64,000 nt of DNA, from NCBI RefSeq assembly GCF_000001735.4, contig NC_003075.7:2233001-2297000 (forward strand). The letters run 5' to 3'. This DNA is from Arabidopsis thaliana. Lineage: Eukaryota > Streptophyta > Magnoliopsida > Brassicales > Brassicaceae. The notes beneath the pieces were generated by a model. The model was not told where the DNA came from. It was given only the letters and a program-made list of their open reading frames with translations, and did not search any database. The first letter of the stretch is position 1; each line of letters opens with the position of its first letter. Shown here piece by piece: positions 13,091 to 25,150 of this stretch. Made by a program: the position numbers and the translations under genes.

Positions 13091-16000
13091 GATGGACGAA
13101 GGAGTTATGGTATTGGTCGGTGGCTGGGAATGCAAAGACAATGGGGAGTGGCGTTTCAAGATGTCGGATAATAAGTACGGGAAGTGGGTTGACGTAAGCG
13201 AATGAGATATGTTGACTGAAATTGTATCAAAAGTTGCAACAACGTTTGGACTAGACAGGAAGACCAAATTTCAGCTGAGTTTTTGGTTCGAAGGAGGAGA
13301 CACTGTCTACACGCATCAGAAAATGTCGCCTGTCTCTGTTGACAACGAAAGCTCGTTGAAGAAATTCAAAGAGAAAAGGCAAGAAAAAGGAGGTTTGAAC
13401 ATGTATCTATCTATAGACGATGTCGACGTGGCTGAGATTTCGTCCCCTGAAATAAGGGGACACAAAGACAATAATGTTGTAGAGGTAGAAGTGGCGGGAT
13501 ACATGGGCGGGCGAATGGATGATGGTAATAGCACGCATGCAATTCCATTGACTTATGAGGAAGACGGCTTCCTAGAAGAAATAATTGTGTGTGAAGAAAC
13601 TTAAAGAGGAAGGCTAGTTTACTAGAGTTGGCCTGCGCAAAGCGGGGACGAGAAAAGGAAGTGGATGTAGAGTTGGCAACTGAGACAAGAGGATGGGCAT
13701 CAGACTCAGAAGACGAATCGTTAAGGGAGGTATCAGATTCAGAGGATTATGATTTTGATAATATGAGGGATATGATTGATACAGATTACCTGCCGGATTG
13801 GGATCCTTGGAAGGATTGGAGGAACAGCACATTGACAAGTTTTGACGGTTAGCCGGGGACACAAATGTGTGGAACAACTTTGGGGGATAAGTCATCTAGG
13901 CCCAATAATATGGGGGACGATATACTGCTTTGTGGCGGGGGACAAAGCCGGGTTGACCTTGTCGAAGTGGAAGTTATTGAGATGAACGGAATGGGCGATG
14001 AGAGTGCAAAATGTCGATTCAGCTGGGGCAAAGTAGAATGAGAGCTGAATTACCGGATACGCAAGCGACAACATTGGAAGAATCGTTAGACAAGGACTGT
14101 CCAAGATGTTTGGACAACGTGCATGGACAAAGCCTGCAAGGGGTAGGTATAGTGGACGTTGAGGTTACAACAATCCCAGACGCTGATGCACAAGGTGATA
14201 GTGAGAATGGAATTGAGGATAATGATGAAGAAAATACGAGAATGTCTATATAATTGGGGCAGAGGGCAGTCCCAAATATGAGGACAGATTCAATGACAGA
14301 GACGTTGGATACGTGTTTGGTCCCTGAATCTGGAGAATATGTAGGACCAGTGGACGTTGTAGTGACATCGTTGGAAGCAAGTGCATCTGAAGAGGAAGGA
14401 CAAAGTGATGTAGAGGTTGGTAATACAACAGTGGGGGAAATGATAATACAGCAAGGGCACTGGCAGAGGACATGTCGAGAAGATTAACAGACGGAGAGAC
14501 TATATTTACTGAATTAGCAGGGGACGAGATGTTGATGTGTAGAGATGCCGTTCCGTTCAAGGACAACGCAGCCGGGGTTGCTTCCGACAAAGCTAATATG
14601 AATCTTAGGAAGGGTGGCGATGCAATATATATCGGGTGGGTATTCAACAACAAAGTCGAGTTGCATAAAACATTAACTATGTACTCTATGAAAAGGCTAT
14701 TCAATTTCCGTATAAAAGCGTCCGACAAGACACGAGTCATTGCGGTGTGCGATGATAAAAAGTGTGATTGGAGGGTATATGCAACGTTTCACGAGAATTC
14801 TGAAAAGGTGGAAATTCGTACGGCGACTCTAAAGCATACTTGTGATGTCGAGGCGCGGTCTAAGTATGGGATGAAAGCAACACGATCGATGTTAGGTGAG
14901 TTGCTTAAGACAAAATATACGCATGGTAAGAAGGGACCAAGGGCCTGTGAACTACCAGAAATAGTATTGGCTGAACTACCATACATGAAGGCTTGGTACG
15001 CAAAAGAAATAGCAATGAAAAAAGCTCGTGGTAGTGAGGAAGAAGGTTATAAGTTTTTCGCAGACATGTCTCCACCTGTTGAGGACAACTAATCTAGGTA
15101 CGTTGTCCACAGTCCATACGGATTATACGGAGGAAGGGAATATTCGTTTCAAATATCTTTTTTTTTTGCGTTTGGGCTTCGATTGTTGGGTACCAGTATT
15201 TGCGGAAAGTTATTGTGATAGATGGTGCACAGACCAAAGGGAAATACAAAAGCTGCTTAGTTGCTGCAAGTGGACAAGATGAAAATTACCAAATATTCCC
15301 ATTAGCGTTTGGTATTATAGACAATGAAAACATAGCAGGTTGGCAGTGGTTTTTCGAATAGTTGTCACAGTTTATCCCTGATGAGGAAGATCTAGTTTTC
15401 GTCTCTGACAGGCATGCGGCCATTTATGTTGGGCTTAGGACAGTTCACTCTCTTGCGAAGCATGCGTGTTGCACAGTACATTTGTTCAGGAACGTTGTCC
15501 ATAATTTCCAGTGTGAGGGACTTGTAAAAATGGTCTCCATGGCAGCGAGATCTTACACTGTGGGAGATTTACGATATTGGTTTGAAGAAATACAGAAGAG
15601 AAACATTCAATGTGCCAAGTATTTAGTAGAGATAAAGCTATCTCACAGGACACTGGCGTACTTCCCGGGTATGCGATACATTGTGATGAGAAGCAATATC
15701 TCGGAGTCCCTAAATGCTGCAATTCAAAAAGCCATAGATTTCCCGGTAGTGACCATGGTGGAATTTATAAGGACAATGTTGATGCGTTGGTTTTGCGAGA
15801 GACGACAAACTGCAGCTAAAACAAAGACAAGATGTACGCCAAAAATCGAGGATTTGCTAATAGATCATCTTAAATTAGCCACAGATTGTGCGGTCATAGC
15901 AGCAGACGAATGGATCTATCAAGTAAACGACAGTTTTGGCATGATTTTTACTGTTGACCTTGAGAAAAAGACATGTACTTGCAGAGTATTTGATGTGCTA

Positions 16001-16430
16001 ATGGTCCCGTGTTGTCACGCTTTAGCAGCGGTGGGTGTAAGGAACGTGGACATATACTCCTTGATCGGAGACTATGCCTTCGTGACAGAGTGGCGTAAAC
16101 TATAGCGTGAACATATTCTACCCCCGCCAAAGGAAAAGGACACAGAGGTCCCGAACGATATTAGTCTAGTGGTTGTATATCCACCAAATACAAGAAGACC
16201 AGTTGGGAGACCAAGGACCGTTCAGATACCATCGAGGGGGGAGCCGGTAAATAACTAAACTCTTAGCATAGTTTTAAGTCCTCCGAATCTATCATAACCA
16301 AACGTGTCATCTACTTGTAGGGCAAAGGATGGAAAAAGAAGAAGACAAGACAATGCAGCACATGTGGGAAGGATGGCCACAACAGAGGCTGGGGGAAAAA
16401 GTGCATCGAGCGCGTGTTAACGTTTTTTTG
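13091..16430 (+). pseudogene. mudrA-type MULE transposase, broken by stops and frameshifts
   Basis: Transposase of the Mutator superfamily. Order of parts: N-terminal module (VLVGGWECKDNGEWRF, 13109-13400); acidic linker in changing frames (13600-14470); MuDR zinc-binding region (FNFRIKASDKTRVIAVC...CDWRVYATF, about 14700-14850); catalytic core with Asp in VIVIDGAQTK (codon 15221), Asp in VFVSDRHAAI (codon 15407) and Glu in SNISESLNA (codon 15704), so the DDE triad is kept; SWIM finger CTCRVF...PCCHALAA (about 15971-16025); C-terminal CCHC-like knuckle CSTCGKDGHNRG (16349-16420), probably after a short intron. Defects: TGA at 13203-13205, TAG at 15359-15361, and several frame changes in the linker. 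It starts close to the left inverted repeat, as expected for mudrA. Confidence 0.85.
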
Positions 16431-16843
16431 TAGTTTTTGATGTTTCGAAAAGACGTTTTTTGGTCCATATAAGTTTTTGGTTTTGGTCTCCAGATTTTAA
16501 TACAGATCGGGGGTGTCTTTCGGGAAGGGGATGTAATTCAGTCGAACGATTGCTTTTTGTAATGTTAACTTATGATGTTGACTACCAACTAGTTTATTGT
16601 AATTGCTACATATAGAACAATAATTATTATATTAGACAGTGGAAGAGTAAAAACGCAGAAAGATGCATTAAAAGTGCTGGAAGCAAAGTAAACGTGAAGA
16701 CTGAAAGCGCTGGAAGATAATCACAGTACCCACCAATCAATACAAAGAGGACAGGGGTTGCAATAATTGCATTTCTTATATTCTGAGTATCGACGAGGGG
16801 GATCAATCATGTAACACGGCCAGCTTATCCAGTTCAAGCCAAG

Positions 16844-17395
16844 TTAGTGTGGCGCAATTATATTGATATTGGACATAACACTCATAGCCACACAATCGGC
16901 GTTGCGGCAAGAGACAACATTGAGTTTAAATAGATTCATGGCGGTAATGGCATCATTTGGTCTATTAACCGCAATATGGTAGAGACCCTTCGTAAAAAGT
17001 ATTTTGGGGGACGGATCGGGTATATAGGCGATCATGTCCATTGCTTCTTTGATTAACCTTTCAAATGAAGCCAGCCTAATGCTCTCTAAGTAGCAAGCAA
17101 CCGGATTACCAGCCTTTACACATCGTAACAGAACAAGTAAATGGGTGAACCACTGGAGACTAATTGAGAATGCGCTTCAATGAGGGCCAGGGATGTCTCC
17201 CGCGAAACGGATGGATCAAGTGCTAGACGCAAGCCAGCGTTGCCAGAGACAATGAGGGGACCTAAGTGTTGGTAAGATAACTTTCCAACAAGAAGGACAA
17301 TTGAAACCCTAAGATGTTGAGGAAGCGATTGCCAGTTTACCAAATTGTGATGTTTGAAGTATGGTTTAGTTTGGATTTCACACAGAAAGAAGAAC
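16844..17395 (-). pseudogene. F-box-like protein fragment carried in the MULE
   Basis: On minus from about 17350: WQSLPQHLRVSIVLLVGKLS then YQHLGPLIVSGNAGLRLAL, a leucine-rich F-box-like start, then a stop at about 17116. In the next frame it continues LLRCVKAGNPVACYLESIR (about 17110-17055) and DMIAYIPDPSPKILF to about 16844. The wording (LP..L, SGN..L, AGNP.A.Y.E) matches the Brassicaceae F-box-like group I know from the At1g67623-type proteins. One frameshift near 17118 separates the halves, and no upstream ATG is in frame. It lies between the transposase and the GRF gene. Function improbable; capture inferred. Confidence 0.55.
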
Positions 17396-17848
17396 TATAT
17401 ATATAGTTGGGATTAAAGGAGAAAATAAAATGGATGCAATTAGTAGGTATGGACAATGAATATTAGATGTGACAAAAAGCTATAAAAGCTACACCATTAG
17501 GACAAAGCAAACTCTGCAAAGTACAAAATTTAATTAAACGGTTTATAGAATTTAGAATATTAGTTGAGGACCATAAATATGAAAACTAAATGAATGATGA
17601 AGTGACAAGACAATTAGCCATTATTAGGCAAATGGGGACATGGAAAAGTAAATATATAGACTAAATATTGAAAAATCATAAAACGAAATATATAAAAAAC
17701 TTATCAAATCCGAAAAAAATGGACACATACTCATATGGTCCACATCTTACAGTACGGTTACATAATTAGTGGACAAAATAATCAAAGATAAAACAATAGT
17801 TCTGTGGAAAGAAAAAGATTTAATAGAGCTCTAGCAATGAAATTATCG

Positions 17849-18479
17849 CTACATATAAGTGCCAAGGACGAAAGCGACAATGGGGACAAGGATCACGAGG
17901 ACGAGAATTATATGCGGGGGACAAGAATGGACTTGGTCGATGATGGTACGAGGGGAGCGTTCGAGAAGACCAACTTGATGCTGAAGAGATTTGATTTCTT
18001 GCTGGTAGAGGTCTAGGCGATCCCACATGTACGGAGGATCAATGCGTTCACCATTAGACCCGGTAACTACGAACTTAATGTGTTCATCCTGTTCCCTGAC
18101 AGAGCACTTGAGCGCTGCAATCTTGTCCACCAATGACTCGTCCAACCATTTGACAAGATGACGCCCAGGTCGGGCCTTGAAAAAGATAGCAAAAGCAGGT
18201 TTTATACGTGTGGAGATAGAAATGAAAAATGGGGGTTAATGGGCATACCTCTCTCTTCTCGCACTGGTAGAACTGTCTGTTGTCCTCAGAGGACGAACTC
18301 GCAAGAACCACAATCCCACCACAATAACAGCGACGTGGAATACCAAGAATGGGCGTCGACGGTTGGGAAGGGTAAACTAGTCCATATGACGTCGGAGATT
18401 CTGAATGCTGAGAAGATTCCGATGGTTGTGTATAACTATGAAGGCCCATGTTACAGTGGCTGTGGATAATTTTGAACAA
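17849..18479 (-). CDS. GRF-type zinc-finger protein with coiled coil and C-terminal membrane anchor (MULE passenger)
   Basis: Two exons on minus: 18479 (or the second ATG at 18446) to 18249, and 18175-17849, joined by a GT-AG intron that keeps frame. Exon 1 is Ser/Pro-rich and ends with the first half of a GRF zinc finger (CYCGGIVVLASSSSEDNRQF then YQC). Exon 2 gives ARPGRHLVKWLDE, where the usual C..FKW of GRF fingers is altered: no clear fourth cysteine is visible. Then comes a helix-rich segment (LYQQEIKSLQHQVGLLE) and a hydrophobic tail ILVLVILVPIVAFVLG, a likely tail anchor. About 180 aa in total. GRF fingers bind single-stranded nucleic acid in known proteins; the role inside MULEs is unknown. 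The reading frame is intact, in contrast to the neighbouring passenger genes. Confidence 0.65.
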
Positions 18480-18539
18480 GTTAAAAGGAAAGTGAATAAT
18501 TAATGGGGTTGGAAAATTGAGAAAGTGGACAAGTTATCC

Positions 18540-18640
18540 TTCAAAAGGTTTGAAAGATTTGAAGGATAATTAATTTAGAGAGATAAAAGGGGGGGGGGAG
18601 AATTTAGAGAGATAAAAGGCCGGGGGGGGGGGGGGAAGAA
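18540..18640. repeat. Short tandem duplication with poly-G runs
   Basis: The phrase TTTAGAGAGATAAAAGG followed by a G-run occurs twice (about 18573-18600 and 18602-18637). The G-runs are 9-14 long, unusual in this AT-rich setting and prone to slippage or assembly error. Confidence 0.6.
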
Positions 18641-19064
18641 GAACTTCAGTAACCTAGGCACCTAATAATATAATAATGTTAAAAATATTAAGTTGATGTG
18701 ATGTGACATAAAGGTAAAATCATAGAAAAGCGTAAGGGATAAAGATTAGTAGAAAAAATTGTGGAGACAGTTGACTGAGACTGTTCTTAGTGGGAAGATA
18801 CCCCACAATAGTCCACGAATGTGAAGTGTATTGCATTTGCATACTTACAAAGCCACAACATAATTGTTGTCCCCTCTAAATATATAATGTCCCTCCCCAT
18901 CCGTTGATAAGTGATTTTACCTCCACATAAAATATTTTACATAAAGATAAGAGTTATATATGGAATAAAAGGTAGTAAAAAGTTAAGTCTCCAAAAAACA
19001 TACAAGTTCGGAATAAAAGTAGAGTCACTAAATATTAAAACAGACATAAATTCTAACATGGACA

Positions 19065-22000
19065 TCAAACACGAAGAGCTTCAATAAACTCCTCATAGAT
19101 GTCTACAGCAAATCTCATCCTGAGATCTTCAACGGACTCCTCAGTTATGGAGTCATGGCTAATGGCCTGAAAATGAAGCTCAATAAACTTCACAACAAGC
19201 GGGCCACTGTCATCTGCATGCTCAGTTTGGAAGACCTCAGGGAGACGATCATAAGCAAACTCAAGGGGCACTTCATTTGTCCTCAGGTCTTGGGGGACAA
19301 GCGACTTTATAATAAGCGGAATCAGGACAATAAAAGGTTTCATCAAAACCGTCCATCTGTTTGGCAGTCTTCGAGTCAGCGATAGGGTCTAGCACACCTA
19401 TGGTACCCTCTTTCTGATTTATGACAATGGAAACGCAGTGACCGGCAGTGAGATGTAAAGGAGTGTACAAGATGTCGACATCAGCGAACCAAGCCTATCG
19501 GATGCTACGGCCAGGGACGATACCTTTCACATAGTCCCAGATCTTACTGTTCCACGACCAGTCAGATTTACTTTTGGCCTTCTTATAACGTGGATAGAGC
19601 TCAACAAAGTTAAGTGCGAACGAAGAATCTAGTATAACAGCCATACTCTGTACCAACTCATCGCCATACCTCCGCGCCAACAGGCTTAGCATAGCCTCGA
19701 TGTATTGGATTACATAAAGACAACCAGTTAGATCTGAGTAAATTTTAACATATTCCCAGGTTTAGCATTGATTTGGTACATACCTCCTGGTGGACAGCAG
19801 CCTGAGGAGTGTGCATGTCCTTGAAAAATGTTTTAGGGACAACATGTCCCTCGATAACGTACTTCCTGACCATTCATTCATAATAATGATTAATAGATAC
19901 GTAGAAGAATATTAGTTACCAAAACAATAATTCAGCGGAAAACTTAATTACCTTTGGCGATAAGCTTTGATAGTGGACAAAAAGCTTTTCCGAACCTCAT
20001 CGTTTACTTTGGCAATTGGGTGCAAATCATCATGGGGCCCTTTGACTACTGAGACAGTAACTGTCTCACAAAAACGCTGGGGTTTTTTCTTGCCCTTCTG
20101 GGAGGAAGCATAGACTTAGAAGTATCCCCTTCTCCAACCTCTCTTTTTCTTTTAATCCTAGAGGGAAAAGTCTCTGAAATTGGGACACCAGCATGTGCAT
20201 TACCCTATAAGACAAAGATTTATGTCAGATCCATAAAAGACAACAAAAGATTGAAAAAACATAGATTTATACCTCTTGATCGGATAGTTGTTCAGTATCA
20301 ACTTTTGAGGATTGAAGAAGCTCTTCTGGATGTATAGCAACAGTAATAACAAAAGGTTTGCTAATCGCAATAAAAGATATAATAAGGATTAAATGAGGAA
20401 TACTTCGTTCATGGTCTGATCATCTTGTTGATCACCGGAGTCAGACCTTCCTTCACTCTCATCATCACCCTCGTCCCCTTGTTTTGGATCTCCATCCCCT
20501 TGATGAGTATCATCACCCTCGTCCCCTCGTTGGGGATCTTTGTCCCCTGGATTAGTATCATCACCCTCGTCCTTTTATTTGGGATCTTCGTCCCCTTGAA
20601 GAGAATCATCACCCTCGTCCTCTTGGTTTGCTCCGTCATCAAAATCGTCTCCGGATTCAGAGTCACTAACTAAGACAGCCTCATCTTGAGGCGTTAGGAA
20701 ATCGTTGGGCTACAAGTAAAAAGAAAGAATTAAAGGTAAATAAGATTCTCAAGACCAAAATAATTATTTATAAAAAAAAACACAACTATCTAGAAACTTA
20801 CGTTGTGATCTTCAGTAATATTCACATTATCAGACTTCCCATCCATTTCCTATTTAAAAATGTTATGCAAACATTTACAATGTTATATGATACCAAAAAA
20901 GAAATAAAGGGACAATACTCACCTCGTCTCCAATAGCAGCGTCTCCAAGAGCAGCGTCCTGGTCTTCCGCTTCTGTGTCCTCTGGTATGGTCTGCAGCGG
21001 CGTTTGAAAGTCTTTTGGCTAAATAAGAAGTAAGCACAATTGGTTAAAGTAAAAGGAAATTCTAACGATAAGTAATAGATGCCAAACCATTAAACTTACA
21101 TTGTGATCACTCGAGGATTTCGAGGACGATGGACCACCAGAAGGATCCGAACAAGTAGAACCAAACTTTCCAGCCTGCGGAGGACCAGAGGAAGATGCAT
21201 GAGATTGGTTGATGTTCTTAATAACTTCAGACAATCCCCCATAATTAGACCAGGCTTGCTGCTGCAATGCATTCAAGAGTTGAGCATGAGTCTGTCCACT
21301 TGGGGCAGGGTTCTTGCTTGACGAATCAGCGATTCGCGAGGGCATATTACTTTGTCTCTCAGGGACAATCTTGGGGTCGAGGTTCTTCGCGGGGTCACTA
21401 ATTTGTCCCTCATCTGCTATGTCCTTTTGGGACGCAGCCTTAGGGGGTGGAGTGACAATTCCATCACCACTAGTGGACTTTGGAGACTTTCCACCAGATT
21501 TGGGACTTGGAAACTTGTCACCATGGCGCAAATTGCTTATTATCTCGTCTAATAGTTCGTCCTTTAACAAAGAATTCTCTAAGATAAACATACCAGTAAG
21601 GTCCCCAAATAATTCAACCTTCAGTTCATCCTTCAATTCACGAAATTTAGAATTAACCTGTTCCATGATCAGACCATGGAGAATATCATGTCCATCAGTC
21701 CTCGGTGGTGGAGTACTGAACTCTTCATGCACCTTCCCTTTACCTTTAGCAGAGGGCCCTTTTGGGGACCAGATGGACCAGCCTGGAAAGAATCAGGGAT
21801 ATCCGATGGTCTGTGTGGAGGCACCTTCTTTGCCTTTCGAGCATTGTCTTCTTTAGGATGGTTCTCATCAACGACGATCTTTGGCCAGGTTCGACAACCA
21901 CCTCTCCAGTCAGATTGTTGGAACTTGTATCGGCTACCAATGACCCTTTCCATATAGTCAAGCGTCGGGTCTTCAACTTCATCGATCCAGTAGTCGTTGA

Positions 22001-23557
22001 TATTTGGGTATGGTGGATCATCAATGGGCAACAACGGAGAAATACTCAACTACATTGAAGCCGAAACAATTTATCAACTAAACAAATCATCAAAGGCAAA
22101 CTAGTGAGAGACTAATAAGAATCTAATAAAATTAGGTCCACAGATTACCCTAGGAATTAGCTCTGTCTCCATTATGTTGGAGTTGTGGTAAGTCTTCAAC
22201 GGAGGCAAACTGGTGAGAGACGTCTCACTGATAGTCTGCGTATCATCGGGGTTTGGAAGGTATCTTTCCAATTCAGGGATAACGTTAAAGACAAAAAGTT
22301 GGAAGACAAGAGGGAATCCATGTGTTGAATTGTTAGACTGATTGAACTTCGTGATTAGTCCTGGGAGATTGCTGACCTTGGATCTAACTTTGTGAGAAGG
22401 AAGGACTCTCGTCCCCAGGGATACGCCTCAAAAGCCTCCAAGTCCTTCACCATTTCAACGACTTATTTAGAAACTTTTACAGGTTGGGAACTACAGATCA
22501 AGATCCCCTCAACAATAACTATAACAGCGAGACAAAGCCTTCTCCAAGGTTCCATCCTCTCTTCTTTAGGCTTCAGCTTATCTGTCTTCAACCATTTGAA
22601 TATATCCTTGATGAGGACGACTTTGTGTTCCTTACCTATTAGGACATTCCAGTAAGGATGTCTCAGATTTATGGGTTGCTGCGACTTCAATATGTCTCTC
22701 CGAGAGGGGTAAGGACCACAATTCAAACCACTAAGAATGGCAAACTCCCTTAACAAAAACCGGAAGGGCTGACCGGCAAAAACAAACCAAATCTCGTGTT
22801 TTTTCCTTGTGTAGAGGCCTCTACACAACATCTGGTGGACCAGTTTCCCGGAGAAAGAACATTTACGGACTTCAAATTGAAAAAAGGGACTAAAACAAGG
22901 GGCGCAAATGTAGTTTAACTCCTTCGTCCCATCTAGAATATCGACGAGATAAAGAAGGTACTTAGGCTTAGAGTATGTATTTATACGCCCATTCAGCGGA
23001 TAGCAGTCAGTTGCGTAAAGTCTCTTGGGAAGTCTTTCCCGATTGAATTCAGGGATGCGAGGAATTATTGGCGGATCAGAGCTCTGCTCAGCGGTTGATT
23101 TGGCAGAGAGAAATGGATCGTCGTCGTCTTCAAAGGACACCGACCGCCTGGCACCGCCAAGCGCTGACTTCTGTTTCGCTTTGCTGGTGGAAGACCTCAT
23201 CTGCGTTGGGGTAAAATCAAACAATTATCAAATCAGTTATTCGATGTGATAAAATAATTAAACACACAGGAGGACGAAAAACCCTAAAAGCTGTAATGGG
23301 GGACATTTCGATTAATCGGAACAAACTCAATCAACCGGCTTAATTGCTAAAGGTTTTCGAACTTTCTGGGTAAATGAATCGCACAGGAGAGGACGAACTA
23401 TCTAAAATCATAATGGGAGACAAACTCGATTTTTCATAACAGACCAGTAACAAGGGATTTGCTAAAGATTTTCCAAAAATACTTCACTGAATAAAATATG
23501 AAGACATGATTGAAGATAGCAACATGCAGAAACTTGAAATGACCTTACCGGAGACAT
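19065..23557 (-). pseudogene. DUF1985-Ulp1 protease-like gene carried in the MULE, decayed
   Basis: Minus-strand gene starting near the right inverted repeat. A tiny first exon MSP (23557-23549, donor GTAAGG) can splice to 23200 (MRSSTSKAKQKSALGG). The DUF1985 region follows (LPKRLYATDCYPLNGRI ... GQPFRFLLREFAILSGLNC, 23090-22560). Then come a TAA at about 22465, a frame change near 22400, disordered Ser/Pro-rich linkers (21900-21080), an acidic repeat (20640-20410) and the cysteine-protease-like C-terminal domain (19700-19065). In the latter, DILYTPLHLTAGHCVSIVIN supplies the His, VLDPIADSKT the Asp, and DDSGPLVVKFIELH the nucleophile region, where Ser (codon 19206-19208) replaces the expected Cys. 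Ulp1 family members are SUMO proteases in the nucleus; this copy is broken and probably inactive. Confidence 0.8.
20409..20650 (-). repeat. Acidic tandem repeat (GDEGDD..DP unit) inside the Ulp1 gene
   Basis: In the coding frame on minus, a unit of about 15-16 residues reading roughly GDEGDDTHQGDGDPKQ repeats four times, with one internal stop after DEDPK. At DNA level it is a 45-48-bp tandem repeat (plus-strand words CATCACCCTCGTCC). Confidence 0.75.
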
Positions 23558-23834
23558 AATCCGATGAAAGTTATCGGTGAAGGAAAGGGAAAGTATGAGA
23601 GAGATAGACGAAAGAGAGAGAGTTAACTGTTGTTGTTTTTCCGCACGGTTTACAATGAAAAAGAGATAAAAGGTATTGTAAAAAGACGCAGTTGTTGAGC
23701 GCGAAAACTGCTCAGTAAACCGTGGGAACAAAATGGACATTTCACAACCAAATGTGGTATGAGTTGTAATGCCCGAAGAAATATGGCAGATTACATAACG
23801 ATTGGGAAAAATATGGCAGATTTTATAATTTTCC

Positions 23835-23843
23835 TACATTTAA
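23835..23843. repeat. Target-site duplication, right copy (TACATTTAA)
   Basis: Identical to 12566-12574; it directly abuts the right inverted terminus of the MULE. Confidence 0.9.
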
Positions 23844-24480
23844 TTCATATCAAACAACATTTGAACATTTAAAACCATATACATTTGAACATTTAAAACC
23901 ATTCAACGAGAAATCATAATAAAGCCATCATCTGAACAGTGCCACCGAATTAGTGTTTCTACTTTATCCCCATCAACTCAATCCAATCATTCACTATGAC
24001 AAATTTTGGATTCCGATTCTTAAAAGAAGAAAAAAAATCTAGGTTAAGTTTCGACGTGCCGCGCGTTAATGAACAGACAAGAAACAATTTAACATGTCAA
24101 TCTTCACTAAAATTTACTTTCGGATTCGAGACAAACCTGAGAGAAGCGAAACAGATCAAAGCTTGCTCGGGAGGAATGGACGAGAGGTTGAAGAAGCGGT
24201 AGCGGCAGCGCAAATAAACGAAGAATTACAACAATCAACGTAGAACAAACAAGGACTTTCAGAAAAGGCTCATAAATAAACTTTTTAATGGACCATATTG
24301 TGTGGTAAGAAGATAAATATATCTTATCAAATAAAATATAAATTTACTAAAACATTATAACACAACTATACTTATTTATTTTATAGAAAAGAAATTAAAA
24401 GTAAAGAAAATAATTATAAAAAAAATGTATATATCTTATTAAATAAAAATAGGAATAAAGGTAGAGAAATTTGGATCTAT
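23844..24480. other. No recognised gene
   Basis: AT-rich; an open stretch at 23996-24202 has no familiar domain and no supporting splice signals. Confidence 0.4.
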
Positions 24481-24489
24481 AACCAAAAA

Positions 24490-25150
24490 AATTTAATAAT
24501 TAAGAAACTAACCTAAAAAAAAAAGCTGTTGTGATATTTTTTGTATTTTGTATATTAAGACCACTTTACCCTTCTCACCTCTCACCTCTCACCTCTCACC
24601 TCTTATCTCTGGCATCTCATCTCTTTTTTTCTATATCGCCTTCATTAAAACAGAACAAAACTATAGTTTTCTATTTTACTTTCAATTTTGTTACATTCTA
24701 TTTGCTAGAACTAAGGAAAACAAATACGAAGACTCACCAGATCTAATTGAATATTTTCTGGTTTGATCAATATCTCCTTAACACAAATTTAAACCCAAAA
24801 TCGAATCGATTTCAATTCGATTTAAGAAAGGAGAAAAGAGATTAAGAGTATATAAACATGATTTTTTCAGACTTCTAAAAACTGAAACTTGAGATGATTT
24901 CATTTAGTTTAATTATTTTTGTTTGGGTTCATATAAAGTATCATCCTTAGGGTTTAATTTTTTTAAATCAATAGATGTTTGTAATTAGAATGGATTGAGA
25001 TAAAAAAAAGTTAATTTTTCTGGAAATTTTTTATTGAATTGGGGAGAAGAGAAGAAGCAACGAAGAAGATGATGAAGGAAAAAGGTCTGTTAAATAAGAA
25101 TAAAGTGGATATTTCCCAGTTCTCATATGTTAGTTTCTTAATTTCTAGAA
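24490..25150. mobile_element. Possible non-autonomous inverted-repeat element
   Basis: AATTAAGAAACTAAC near 24500 has its exact complement GTTAGTTTCTTAATT near 25130, and a weaker match continues inward (CCACTTTACCCTTC at about 24570 against GAATAAAGTGG at about 25100). Between them are a 7-bp tandem repeat and AT-rich sequence without coding potential. Target duplication not resolved, so class and exact ends are open. Confidence 0.4.
24573..24603. repeat. Tandem repeat of CTCACCT (about 4 units)
   Basis: Seven-base unit repeated with no mismatch before degenerating into CTTATCTC. Confidence 0.85.

Larger units (their letters stand above)
12575..23834 (+). mobile_element. Compound Mutator-like element with Ulp1 and other passengers (KI-MULE type)
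   Basis: An 11,260-bp element between perfect 9-bp duplications. The left end (GAGAATCTTGCAAAACCTGC...) matches the complement of the right end (GGAAAATTATAAAATCTGCC...). The shared words CTGCCATATT, CATATT and CCACATTT occur in the same order over about 85-100 bp, that is long degenerate terminal inverted repeats (12575-12675 and 23740-23834). Inside, a mudrA-type transposase reads inward from the left, and an F-box-like fragment, a GRF zinc-finger gene and a DUF1985-Ulp1 gene lie on the minus strand reading leftward from the right end. Transposase and Ulp1 genes both carry stops and frameshifts, so the copy cannot move by itself. MULEs with captured Ulp1 genes (Kaonashi/KI-MULEs) are known in plants. 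Confidence 0.88.

Noticed and set aside
14246..14740. Minus-strand ORF of 164 aa
   Set aside because: Antisense of the acidic linker and MuDR region of the first transposase.
21314..21856. Long plus-strand ORF of 180 aa
   Set aside because: Opposite strand of the Ser/Pro-rich linker of the Ulp1 gene; no recognisable domain.
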